49,105 nt of DNA from Halovivax sp. (GTDB lineage: Archaea > Halobacteriota > Halobacteria > Halobacteriales > Natrialbaceae): contig SKPV01000027.1 in the NCBI GenBank assembly GCA_007119345.1, positions 1 through 49,105 on the forward strand. Direction: 5' to 3'. How positions within the stretch are numbered: position 1 is the stretch's first letter; every line of letters begins with the position of its first letter. Both the position numbers and the translations under genes were made by a program. Below are positions 31,774 through 38,984 of the stretch, piece by piece. The notes below the pieces were generated by a model, which saw only the letters and a list, made by a program, of their open reading frames with translations, was not told where the DNA came from and ran no database searches.

Positions 31774-33261
31774 TCAGTACTTGTGCTCGTGCGGGGCCAG
31801 CCCGAGGTCGTCGTACAGCTGCCGGTCGATGCGGTCGCGCTCGGAGCGCCACTCCTCGAAAGCGGACCGATCGTCCGGGTAGGCGTCGTACCGTCGTTCG
31901 TACGCGGAAACGTGGCTGCGCGTCTTCCGGACGCCGCGAACGCTCTCGTACAGGTCGCGTTTGCTCACGTCGAGCGTCTCGAAGGTGCCCTTGCGGTACT
32001 CCGCGAGGAGGTTTCTGAGGATACCCGTGCCCACGAGGACTTTGCTTCTGAGGTCGTCCACTTCCGCGGACGTGCCGACGATCTCCCGGAGTTCGTCTTC
32101 GGGCAGCAACGCGGTGACGGCTCGGAGGACGTTCACCTCGATGGAGCTCGCGGCGACGTTGTAGGCGTCCCAGGAGGCGAGCTTCGCGGCCTCCCCGTGC
32201 TCGCGGTACAGCCAGCGATTGTGCTCCCAGAGCCCGCTCTCGGAGAGGTCCCCGTCTTCGACGGCCTGGACGGCCGCGCGCCCGGCGGAGTACCCGGAGT
32301 AGGCCGCCCCGCGGATGCCTTTCCCCGTGATCGGATGCGTGGTCCCCGCCGCGCCGCCCGCGGCCAGGTAGCCGGGGGCCACCATCGAATCCAGCGGTCG
32401 ACGGAGGGCGATCGACGACCCGAGCTTGTTCTTCGCGTCGAACTTCTCGGCCACGTTCGCCCCCCGGAACTCGGGGCGATTCTCGACGTCCCGGCGCAGG
32501 CGGTCGGCGAGGGCGATCGGCTCCTCGCTCATCTGGAATCCCAGGCCGACGTTGATCTCCGTCGGCGTGCGCGGGAAGTACCAGATGTAGCCCATCCGTT
32601 CGAGGGGTTTCCCGACGATGGCGTCGTGATAGGACACCGGGTTCTCGGTCTCGATGATTTCGCGGTAGGCCGCCCCGAAGTGGGTGTAGTGGGGCACCTC
32701 GAACGTCGGATCGCCGGGCGCGTCGAGTCCCTCGAAATCGATCAGGTCCTGCAGGATCGACTGGGCGCCCGCGGCGTCGATCACGACCTTCCCCTCGTAG
32801 GTGACCGGCTCACCGTCGCGAATCGCTTCGACCCCGGTGACGCGACCGTTCTGGGTCACTTCGGTGACCACCGTGTCGTAGTGCTGGGTCGCTCCTCGGT
32901 CGGCGGCCTGTTCGAGGAGTCGCCGTCCGAACTCGTACCGGTCGACGACGTTACTGCTCGTCTCGTAGGGGAGCACCTTCCGCACGCCGAGTTCCTCGTC
33001 CCAGTACTCGATCCGATCGATGGTGGAATCGATGCGGACGGACTCGTCGTCGGCGATCGCGTCCATGTCGATCGGACCCGGGTAATGTTTCGGATCTCGG
33101 GGGCTCTTCATCGCGTCGCCGCACGCGATGAACCCGCCCCGCTCTCGGGATTTGCGCTCCAACTGGACGACGTCGAGTCCCTCGGCCGCCGCGGTCGCCG
33201 CCGCGAAACAACCCGCGACCCCGCCCCCGACGACGATCACGTCGTGCTGACTGCGCGCCAT
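31774..33261 (-). CDS. Geranylgeranyl reductase family FAD-dependent oxidoreductase
   Basis: A 495-residue flavoprotein of the geranylgeranyl reductase (GGR/PHBH-like) family, which saturates isoprenoid chains of archaeal lipids or other substrates. The FAD-binding Rossmann motif VIVVGGGVAGCFAAATAA is at the N-terminus, and there is a second FAD segment (GYLAAGGAAGTTHPITGKGI) in the middle, the usual GGR hallmark. The protein is longer than canonical GGR (about 400 aa) because of a C-terminal helical extension (residues about 400-495). A paralogue role rather than the main lipid reductase is possible. I chose the ATG at 33261 (MARSQHDVIVV) directly before the FAD motif. Confidence 0.9.
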   Translation of the reverse strand: MARSQHDVIVVGGGVAGCFAAATAAAEGLDVVQLERKSRERGGFIACGDAMKSPRDPKHYPGPIDMDAIADDESVRIDSTIDRIEYWDEELGVRKVLPYETSSNVVDRYEFGRRLLEQAADRGATQHYDTVVTEVTQNGRVTGVEAIRDGEPVTYEGKVVIDAAGAQSILQDLIDFEGLDAPGDPTFEVPHYTHFGAAYREIIETENPVSYHDAIVGKPLERMGYIWYFPRTPTEINVGLGFQMSEEPIALADRLRRDVENRPEFRGANVAEKFDAKNKLGSSIALRRPLDSMVAPGYLAAGGAAGTTHPITGKGIRGAAYSGYSAGRAAVQAVEDGDLSESGLWEHNRWLYREHGEAAKLASWDAYNVAASSIEVNVLRAVTALLPEDELREIVGTSAEVDDLRSKVLVGTGILRNLLAEYRKGTFETLDVSKRDLYESVRGVRKTRSHVSAYERRYDAYPDDRSAFEEWRSERDRIDRQLYDDLGLAPHEHKY

Positions 33262-33449
33262 TGGATACTCGTTCTGTGTTGGGAGATGAGGGACGTAACT
33301 CTTCGTCTTGCGGACGTGCACGGGGAGGGGCGGGAGTAGTTCGGTCGGACGAGCGTCTCGGAGGGTTGTCAGGTTTCCGCCGGCGGGCGACCGACGGGCG
33401 ACCGACCGCGACGGGCACCTTCTTGAGACGAGCGCGCCACCGTCCGCGC

Positions 33450-34541
33450 ATGCACCAGGTCGGCATCGTCGGCTGCGGGGTCATCGGGTCGCGCCTCGCG
33501 GCGGCGTTCGACGAGCACGAACGGACCGCGATCCGGGCGGTCTGCGACAGCGTCGCCGAGAAGGCGGCGGCGATGGCGTCGACGCACGACTGCGAGGCGG
33601 TGACCGCGGTCTCCGACCTCGTCGCGATCGACGCGATCGATCTCGTCTACGTGGGCGTTCCGCCGAAACACCACGCGGCGGTCGTCCGGGCCGCACTCGA
33701 GGCGGACAAGCACGTCATCTGCGAGAAGCCCATCGCCGAGGACGCGGCGGTCGGCCGCGAGCTGACCGCCCTCGCCCGCGAGAGCGACCGGACGACCGCC
33801 ATCAACTTCCCGTTCCGCTACGCGCCGGGATTCGTGGAGATGCGTGAACGGATCGCCGCCGGCGAGATCGGCGCGCCGAAACGGGTCGCGCTCCGCTTTC
33901 GCTTCCCGCGGTGGCCACGCGAGTGGCAGGACGTCGACTGGCTCGCCGGCCGCGAGCAGGGCGGCCCGCTCCGGGAGGTCGGGAGCCACTTCGTCTTCGG
34001 GACCCAGGAACTCTTCGGCGGGATCGGCGACGTCTCCGCCGATGTCCGGTACACGGCTCCGGGGAAGTACGAGGAGTCCATCGTCGGCACGTTCCGCGTC
34101 GGCGGCGACGTGGCGGGTGCCGCCGTGGCGGATGCCGCCGTGGCGGATGCCGACGTGGCGGGTGCCGAGATCGCGGATGCCGGCGTGGCGGGTGCCGAGG
34201 TCGCGGGTGCCGGCGACTTCGCCGACGGAGCCATCGGACTCGACGAACCGGTCCACGGGACGATCGACCTCCTCTGTGATTGCGCCGGCGGCGAGGAGAA
34301 CGCCATCACGGTCGAGGGGACCGAGGGGTCGCTGTCGCTGCAGGCGTGGCGCCGCCTCGTCGCCGAGCCGGGCCAGGCCGACGAACGCGTGCTCACCGAG
34401 GAGCCGGGCGAGACGACCCTCGCGCTGATCGAGGAGTTCGTGACCGCACTCGAGGGCGGCGACGGCGACCTCGTCTCCTTCGCCGAGGCGACTCGCGTGC
34501 AGGCGGTCGTCGACGAGGTTCTCGGCGTCGACGGGATTTGA
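33450..34541 (+). CDS. Gfo/Idh/MocA family NAD(P)-dependent oxidoreductase with pentapeptide expansion
   Basis: A 363-residue oxidoreductase with an N-terminal Rossmann domain (VGIVGCGVIGSRLA, residues 4-17), the catalytic/cofactor segment HVICEKPIAED (residues about 90-100, Lys of EKP) and the C-terminal alpha/beta domain beginning GAPKRVALRFRF, with LREVGSHFVFG supplying the usual H. The substrate (a sugar, inositol or other polyol derivative) is unknown. Residues 220-254 are seven tandem pentapeptides of the type xVAxA (DVAGA, AVADA, and so on), a repeat expansion in a surface loop of the C-terminal domain. A CTTCTTGAG box lies about 28 nt before the ATG. Confidence 0.92.
   Translation: MHQVGIVGCGVIGSRLAAAFDEHERTAIRAVCDSVAEKAAAMASTHDCEAVTAVSDLVAIDAIDLVYVGVPPKHHAAVVRAALEADKHVICEKPIAEDAAVGRELTALARESDRTTAINFPFRYAPGFVEMRERIAAGEIGAPKRVALRFRFPRWPREWQDVDWLAGREQGGPLREVGSHFVFGTQELFGGIGDVSADVRYTAPGKYEESIVGTFRVGGDVAGAAVADAAVADADVAGAEIADAGVAGAEVAGAGDFADGAIGLDEPVHGTIDLLCDCAGGEENAITVEGTEGSLSLQAWRRLVAEPGQADERVLTEEPGETTLALIEEFVTALEGGDGDLVSFAEATRVQAVVDEVLGVDGI
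34107..34211 (+). repeat. 15-bp in-frame tandem repeat, 7 copies
   Basis: Seven 15-bp units (34107, 34122, 34137, 34152, 34167, 34182, 34197), each resembling GCCGTGGCGGATGCC. Every unit encodes one pentapeptide, so the frame of the Gfo/Idh/MocA gene is kept. Confidence 0.93.
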
Positions 34542-34765
34542 AGTATCGGCGGACTCCCGTTCGAACGGCGGGTAACGATCTGGCATAGAGGGCAGACGGG
34601 GGAAGGCGTGAAGAGCGAAGTTCGCCCCGGTTCGTCCGACCGACGAGCCGCCGCGACGATCGACGGTGACGAACGCGCCGTGGTATTCCAGGTGGACGGC
34701 CGGCGGGATTAGAAGTACACCGGTACGGCAGTACACTCATTACGCCGGCACGCGAATGAGAACTC

Positions 34766-35158
34766 ATGCCCGTCAGTATCGAGGACTTCGAATCCGGGAG
34801 GATCCCGAACGGACCCAGCGTTCCGCGGCAGATCCTCGCACACCTCTCTCAGCACCGCGACAAGGCGTTCACCAGATCGGAAGTCGCGGCGGCGATCGGC
34901 GAAACCCCCAACGCCGTCGGCACGGCCCTCTCGCGGTTGAAAGACCGCGACCTCGTTCGTCACAAGGGCGAGTACTGGGCGCTCACGGACGATTACGACC
35001 GCGTCGCCGCCGCGTACGACCTCCACGTCGCGTCCGACCGACTCGACGAGGCGGACGGCGGAATCGATCCCGAAGCGTGGGACGACGTCGCTCCCGACGA
35101 GCCGCATCCGAGCGAGCAGCCGCATTCGGACGGGCACGATGCGGAGCGCGAGGAGTGA
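34766..35158 (+). CDS. Winged-helix antitoxin/regulator of a PemK-type toxin-antitoxin pair
   Basis: A 130-residue protein with a winged helix-turn-helix (about 18-75: RQILAHLSQHRDKAFTRSEV, then TPNAVGTALSRLKDRDLV, GEYWALTDD as the wing). The C-terminal tail is Asp/His/Glu-rich and could wrap the toxin. It lies three bases upstream of the PemK/MazF-like gene, in the order and spacing of a type II toxin-antitoxin operon in haloarchaea. It probably represses its own promoter. Upstream, the motif AGTACAC occurs twice (34714, 34730) and could be the operator. Confidence 0.87.
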   Translation: MPVSIEDFESGRIPNGPSVPRQILAHLSQHRDKAFTRSEVAAAIGETPNAVGTALSRLKDRDLVRHKGEYWALTDDYDRVAAAYDLHVASDRLDEADGGIDPEAWDDVAPDEPHPSEQPHSDGHDAEREE

Positions 35159-35161
35159 TCG

Positions 35162-35491
35162 ATGCAACCGGAACGGGGCGACGTCGTTCGAAGCGAAGAT
35201 CCGTTCAAAATCGGAACCGACAGTCAGCGACCGTGGCTGATCATCAACAACGGTACGCACCCGTTTAGCGACGAACAGTACCTCGCCGTCGCCATCTCGA
35301 CGTCGCGGTACCATCGATCACTGCCGCTCGAACCGGACGCGCGGGAGGTCGGCGGGGTCCCGTGCGAGTCGTTCGTCGCTCCGTGGGCGGTTCACTCGCC
35401 GCGGATCGAGGATCTGATCGCCTGGCAGGGCCGCGTCTCGGATCGCTTCACCGACCGCGTGGTGGACGAACTCGAAACGTACGTTAGATAA
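35162..35491 (+). CDS. PemK/MazF-like toxin
   Basis: A 109-residue protein of the PemK/MazF fold, an endoribonuclease toxin family. The N-terminus QPERGDVVRSEDPFKIG and the strand RPWLIINN match family blocks of haloarchaeal PemK-like proteins, and the C-terminal segment runs WQGRVSDRFTDRVVDELE. It is preceded by three bases and the winged-helix antitoxin gene, so the two are coupled. The target RNA sequence is unknown. The stop codon at 35489-35491 lies about 27 bp from the convergent HicB gene end. Confidence 0.87.
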   Translation: MQPERGDVVRSEDPFKIGTDSQRPWLIINNGTHPFSDEQYLAVAISTSRYHRSLPLEPDAREVGGVPCESFVAPWAVHSPRIEDLIAWQGRVSDRFTDRVVDELETYVR

Positions 35492-35518
35492 TCTTGGGGT
35501 CACCGCCGCCGCGACATC

Positions 35519-35788
35519 CTACACGAGCACGTCCGGCGAGTCCCGATCGCCGGTCGAATTATCCGCCGGATCGATACCGTACTCGCGGAGTTCCTCGTCG
35601 GTCGACTCGCGGCCCCGAGAATCTTCGTGAACCGCGACCGCGTCGTCGAGGTTTTCGAGCGCATCCGTCCGAGACCGTCCCTGGGTCGTGACGCCCGCCC
35701 CGACGTCCGTGGCGACCCACCGGTCGCCCTCGCGCCACAGTCGGATCTCGGCCTCCCGGGCGGGACCGTCGCTCGACGGACTGGCCAC
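35519..35788 (-). CDS. Orphan HicB-family antitoxin
   Basis: An 89-residue protein with a HicB partial RNase H-like fold: EIRLWREGDRWVATDVGAGV is followed by TQGRSRTDALENLDDAVAVH and the haloarchaeal ending TDEELREYGIDPADN. HicB normally neutralises a HicA RNA-binding toxin encoded next to it. No HicA-like frame is found on either side, so this is an orphan or has lost its partner. The GTG at 35788 (VASPSSDG) is the usual-looking start; a GTG at 35800 is an alternative. It overlaps the frame of the winged-helix gene on the same strand. Confidence 0.82.
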   Translation of the reverse strand: MASPSSDGPAREAEIRLWREGDRWVATDVGAGVTTQGRSRTDALENLDDAVAVHEDSRGRESTDEELREYGIDPADNSTGDRDSPDVLV

Positions 35789-36098
35789 TACGTTCGTCAC
35801 TTGTCGACAACTCGAATAAGGGTTCGGCCCCGTCGAGCAGCGCCTCGAAGTCCTCGACCGCACCGTACCGGTCGCGGTGGGCGAGCGCCGCGGCGCCGCG
35901 CGGGGTGAGCTCGTAGAGTCCGGAGCGCTCGGCCGGACCCACCTTCCTGACGAGGCCGTAGTCGGCCAGGACTGGCAGTCGGCTATTGCAGTTCTTGCGG
36001 GTCTTGCCCGTGTGATGGGCCAGATTCGGCGCGACGTTCCGGCCGTGCTCCGCGAGCGCCTGGAGGAGCAGGAAGTCCGTCGGACGTCGGAGTCTCAC
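35559..36098 (-). CDS. Phage-repressor-like winged-helix protein with anomalous C-terminus
   Basis: The first 105 residues form a winged helix of the haloarchaeal PhiH1-repressor-like kind: MRLRRPTDFLLLQALAEHG, NLAHHTGKTRKNCNSRLPVL, then YGLVRKVGPAERSGLYELTP. After about FEALLDG the frame continues for roughly 75 residues in arginine-rich, low-quality sequence over the HicB gene, on the same strand in another frame. The natural end was probably near 35800. A shift by one base there would hit a TGA, so a lost stop or a frameshift is likely. The start is a GTG at 36098. It is probably an autoregulating DNA-binding protein. Confidence 0.7.
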   Translation of the reverse strand: MRLRRPTDFLLLQALAEHGRNVAPNLAHHTGKTRKNCNSRLPVLADYGLVRKVGPAERSGLYELTPRGAAALAHRDRYGAVEDFEALLDGAEPLFELSTSDERSGQSVERRSRPGGRDPTVARGRPVGRHGRRGGRHDPGTVSDGCARKPRRRGRGSRRFSGPRVDRRGTPRVRYRSGG

Positions 36099-36159
36099 GG
36101 GCGCTCACCTCGCGGTTCGGGTGGGTCTCGGCTGCGGACGTGCACGATCGCTCACCTCG

Positions 36160-36414
36160 TCAGAGCGACTTGACCTCGTCCGGGGCGAGCGGACAGCCGC
36201 AGGGGGCGGCGGTGTGGGCGTCCGGGCCGAGCGTGTAGACGTCCGCGAGGACGGCGTCACAGCGCGGACAGCGCGGGAGGGAGGCGTCGGCGGAGTCGGG
36301 GTTCCGGTCGTCCGGTCCGGTTCGACCGTCGGGTTCGTGGGGTGCGGCGTCTGCCTCTGCGTTCGGTGGATCCGCGGTCGGCGGATCGTCCGCGTCCGAT
36401 CGCGACGGGTGCAC
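36160..36414 (-). CDS. Small C-terminal zinc-ribbon protein
   Basis: Ends with LPRCPRCDAVLADVYTLG and CGCPLAPDEVKSL, a CxxC plus CGC zinc ribbon seen at the end of small conserved haloarchaeal proteins. The N-terminal part is disordered and acidic. The start is uncertain: a GTG at 36414 (84 aa) is the best fit because there is no other in-frame start after the TATA-like sequence at 36508-36514. An ATG near 36537 would give 125 residues with a basic N-terminus but lies before the expected transcription start. Function unknown. Confidence 0.6.
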   Translation of the reverse strand: MHPSRSDADDPPTADPPNAEADAAPHEPDGRTGPDDRNPDSADASLPRCPRCDAVLADVYTLGPDAHTAAPCGCPLAPDEVKSL

Positions 36415-36507
36415 GAGGTTTCGGCTGCGTTTACGGCGTCGATCACCACGGACGCGCAGCTCGTCGTCGCGGGTTCGCGGACACTTCGCGGCGATGCGTG
36501 CGGGACG

Positions 36508-36514
36508 TTTATAT
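36508..36514. promoter_or_regulatory. TATA box, possibly bidirectional
   Basis: TTTATAT on the plus strand (ATATAAA on minus), the clearest TATA sequence in this part. In plus orientation it would start transcription near 36537, just before the structured element at 36562-36642. In minus orientation it would serve the zinc-ribbon gene. Confidence 0.5.
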
Positions 36515-36561
36515 CGGGTTGGCGTGTAGCGAATCATGGCTTCGAAACCTGTACCGGGGTT

Positions 36562-36642
36562 TTGGAAGCCACGTCTCGGGTGCTTCAACACCCGGGGCAT
36601 TTGCATGCCCTCTCCGGTGAAGCTGGAGCGAGTGGCTTCCAA
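36562..36642 (+). ncRNA. Candidate structured RNA with cloverleaf fold (81 nt)
   Basis: An 11-bp perfect closing stem, TTGGAAGCCAC (36562-36572) with GTGGCTTCCAA (36632-36642), encloses three consecutive hairpins. Hairpin 1 is 36577-36594, stem CGGGTG/CACCCG, loop CTTCAA. Hairpin 2 is 36595-36610, stem GGGCAT/ATGCCC, loop TTGC. Hairpin 3 is 36612-36628, stem CTCCGG with GCTGGAG including G-U pairs. This is a four-way junction. It is not a tRNA: the closing stem is 11 bp, and there is no D/T loop consensus or anticodon arm geometry. A TATA box sits about 26 nt before the expected start at 36537. It could also be the palindromic end or guide-RNA remnant of an IS200/IS605-type element. Pairings were read by eye. 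Confidence 0.5.
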
Positions 36643-37049
36643 CGTGACAGAGGGTCTAGTGGTTAATATAACTATTGAATATCGCGTGAAGGAACATATA
36701 TTCGGGAGAGATGTGAGATCGTTTTAACAAGGCAATATACTACAAGTTGTTTACCATGCTGTTTTAACCTAGAAAGACATTATCCAGTTGATGAAGCTTG
36801 AGGATTGGGCAGGTCGAAAGCACTGATAACTGCGACGACGCCCTCTCACCTCGACTACCTCCCCTGCGTAGTGAACGGTTCGCAAGCAAACGGATGCGTG
36901 AGTTGTACCGAGCGCATTTCCCTGGTCGAATAACGTCTCGCAGCCTCGTGCCAGCGGATCACCTGAGGAAGGATGTGGAGCACACCGAGGCTTCGAGCGG
37001 CGCAATCGTTTTGTATGTCAACAGAGTAGTGGGACACAGGCGATCGAAA
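36643..37049. other. AT-rich stretch and gene-poor region
   Basis: From about 36655 to 36790 the sequence is unusually AT-rich for this window (TTAATATAACTATTGAATA, AACATATATTC, ACAAGGCAATATACTACAAG). GTTTTAAC recurs (36720s, 36762). From 36790 to 37049 it is less AT-rich, but no frame resembles a protein I recognise. A minus-strand frame ending near 36769 is without similarity to me and could be a remnant of a transposase. The contrast with the surrounding GC-rich DNA suggests horizontally acquired or decayed mobile DNA. Confidence 0.5.
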
Positions 37050-37319
37050 ATGGGAAAGACCTCCTCCGAATCGAACCGCGGCGAGGAGCTCACGCTCACG
37101 GTGGACGATAGAGGGCGGGTAACGCTCCCGAAAGCGGTCCGGGCCCGGTTGGGCATCGAATCGAACGACGAGATCCCCGCGACCCTCGTCGGATCCGTCC
37201 TCGAGATCGACCCCAAACCGAGTTCGAAACTGGAGACGGCGACGGCGGGCCGGGAGGACTGGGAGCACACGACGCCGACCGACGCCGGCGAATCGCTCTT
37301 CGGCCCGACGGATCGATGA
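37050..37319 (+). CDS. AbrB/SpoVT-type antitoxin
   Basis: An 89-residue protein with an N-terminal swapped-hairpin AbrB domain (LTLTVDDRGRVTLPKAVRAR, then LGIESNDEIPATLVGSVLEI). A flexible acidic tail probably blocks the toxin. The ATG at 37050 was chosen; the frame extends upstream into the gene-poor region without a plausible start. Its last four bases overlap the PIN gene start (ATGA), a VapBC-like arrangement with translational coupling. A degraded copy of the middle of this gene lies at 43411-43478. Confidence 0.88.
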   Translation: MGKTSSESNRGEELTLTVDDRGRVTLPKAVRARLGIESNDEIPATLVGSVLEIDPKPSSKLETATAGREDWEHTTPTDAGESLFGPTDR

Positions 37320-37804
37320 GCGACGGGTCACTGTCGCTCCCGACGGAGGTGACGGTGCTCACCGACGTGAACGTGCTGGCGATCGCGCTCACCGACGATC
37401 ATCCCGCGCACGAGGACGTGTACCCGTGGATCCAGAACGCGATCGACGGCCCGAACGTCCTGTTCGTGTTCGATTACTACCCGTTGCGAGCGCAGTACGT
37501 GATGACGAGCGATTTCGGCGTCGACGCGGTCGCCGCGCGAAACGCCGTCCAATCGCTCGTTCGGAGCCCCGCCCGAATCGTCGGCGCCACGGAGACGACG
37601 ATTCTCGAGGCCTACGAGATCAGCGCCGAGAAAGACCACGACGTGTACGATTCGTTCATCCTCGCCCTCGCACGGGCGTACGACGCCGACTATCTGCTCA
37701 CGACCGACGGCGATTTCGACGACCTGTGCGAGGACGAAGCCGCGAAGTACGTCAACCCCGTCCCGCCCGAGAAACGCGAGAAATTGGCGCGCATCGACGG
37801 CTAG
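37316..37804 (+). CDS. PIN-domain toxin (VapC-like ribonuclease)
   Basis: A 162-residue PIN-domain protein. The acidic metal-binding residues are visible as Asp in VLTDVNVLA (residue about 17), a Glu/Asp in the central region (ETTILEAYE), Asp in HDVYDSFILALARA (about 117-120) and Asp in LLTTDGDFDDL (about 139). PIN toxins cleave RNA using Mg2+ or Mn2+. It overlaps the AbrB-type antitoxin gene by four bases. It ends 28 bp before the convergent unknown operon. Confidence 0.9.
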   Translation: MSDGSLSLPTEVTVLTDVNVLAIALTDDHPAHEDVYPWIQNAIDGPNVLFVFDYYPLRAQYVMTSDFGVDAVAARNAVQSLVRSPARIVGATETTILEAYEISAEKDHDVYDSFILALARAYDADYLLTTDGDFDDLCEDEAAKYVNPVPPEKREKLARIDG

Positions 37805-37832
37805 TGCGTCGCGAGTCCCGGATCCAACCTGT

Positions 37833-38984
37833 TCAGATCGGATCCGGCGGGGTCGTCGCGTCCGCAGGCCACCGTCCGCCCCCGCAGGTCCGCTCAGCGG
37901 GGAGTTCGCCTCGCTCGTAGAGCCATCCCCACCGGCCCTTCGAGTGGTGGGCCACGTGGTGGGGATCGTACGCGGAGTCGTCGTCCTCGGGTCCCCGCGT
38001 GCGGACCGGGCCGTACTGATCGGCCCTGGGAATCCGCCCGAGGTGGTACGGCACGAACTCGTTGACGTCTCCCTGTCGGTTCTCCGTCTCGAACCGCGCC
38101 GGGGCGATGCCGAAGGTCGCCGGGAACCCGAACCCCTCCGCGGCGCAGTCCACGTCGCCGTACAGCAGCGATCGACTGATCAGCCGATAGAACAACTCGA
38201 GGTTCAGGTCGGTCGGGTCGTCGTGACCGTCGCGGAACCCCCGGTCGACCTCGCGGTGGGCCGTCACCGTGAGGAACTGTTGGGCCTCGAGCGACGCGGC
38301 GACGTAGGCGTTCGCCAGGTCCCAGTACTGGTGGAAGGCGTGTTGTCCCGTGTTCGGTCCGCGGCGGCCTCGATCGGCGATACAGACCTCGACGTGCACG
38401 AAGCAGCCGGTGGTCCCGCGCTCCAGTTTCGTCGCGTTGCCTCGCTCGTACCACTCGCGAGTGAGCGCCAGGTTCTCGACCCCGAGCCACAAGTGGACCG
38501 GATCCTCGCCGACGAGGTTCTCCTCGGCGACGTCCGGATCGTGCAGCACGAAGTACTCGGCGTCCGATCGTCCGGACTGCGTCCCCAGGACCTCCCGCGG
38601 TCCGCGCGAGTGCGTTTCCCCACCGCGGCCGTCCCCGAGCGCACGGTCCTGTTTCTCGTACTGCTCCCACATCGCGTCGTGCCACTCCGGAACCGAAATC
38701 CACGGCGGGATCGGGAGCCGGTCCACGTTGGTATCGGGCTCGTCCGGGAACCGCCGGGTCCTGGCGCGCGCTCGACGCGTCCAGACGACTCGCGCACCGC
38801 GCGTCCAGGGCTCCTCGTTCGCGGTGGCGGCCTCGTACGCGGCGATGTCGTCGTCGGTCACCTGCGGGAGTCGCCACTCGTCGGGGACGGCGGGCATGTC
38901 GTCGGGCTCGACGCGCCACCCGCCGTCGGTTACGACCGTTCGATCGGCTCCGACGGGTGCGCGGGGTGGCGCTTCGTCGGTCAC
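37833..38984 (-). CDS. Unknown protein, last gene of a four-gene unknown operon
   Basis: A 383-residue protein that I do not recognise. It is Trp-, His- and Arg-rich for a haloarchaeal protein. Visible segments include the N-terminal YEAATANEEPWTRGARVVW, a central CFVHVEVCIADRG, HAFHQYWDLANAYVAASLEA and the C-terminal DPHHVAHHSKGRWGWLYERG, with several histidines that could bind metal. There is no signal peptide and no TM segment. The GTG start at 38984 overlaps the TGA of the preceding gene by four bases (GTGA), so it is translationally coupled to 38981-40888. Confidence 0.8.
   Translation of the reverse strand: MTDEAPPRAPVGADRTVVTDGGWRVEPDDMPAVPDEWRLPQVTDDDIAAYEAATANEEPWTRGARVVWTRRARARTRRFPDEPDTNVDRLPIPPWISVPEWHDAMWEQYEKQDRALGDGRGGETHSRGPREVLGTQSGRSDAEYFVLHDPDVAEENLVGEDPVHLWLGVENLALTREWYERGNATKLERGTTGCFVHVEVCIADRGRRGPNTGQHAFHQYWDLANAYVAASLEAQQFLTVTAHREVDRGFRDGHDDPTDLNLELFYRLISRSLLYGDVDCAAEGFGFPATFGIAPARFETENRQGDVNEFVPYHLGRIPRADQYGPVRTRGPEDDDSAYDPHHVAHHSKGRWGWLYERGELPAERTCGGGRWPADATTPPDPI

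Noticed and set aside
36562..36642. tRNA gene
   Set aside because: Cloverleaf outline is present, but the closing stem is 11 bp, there is no 7-nt anticodon loop, and the T-loop consensus is absent.
36536..36727. A 63-residue plus-strand protein starting at an ATG about 26 nt after a TATA box
   Set aside because: The position would suit a leaderless mRNA, but the product is basic with unbiased codon use and its sequence is dictated by the perfect stems. I treat the RNA structure as the better explanation, without excluding coding.
36769..37005. Minus-strand frame in the gene-poor region
   Set aside because: No recognisable domain; codon use and composition do not support a real gene.
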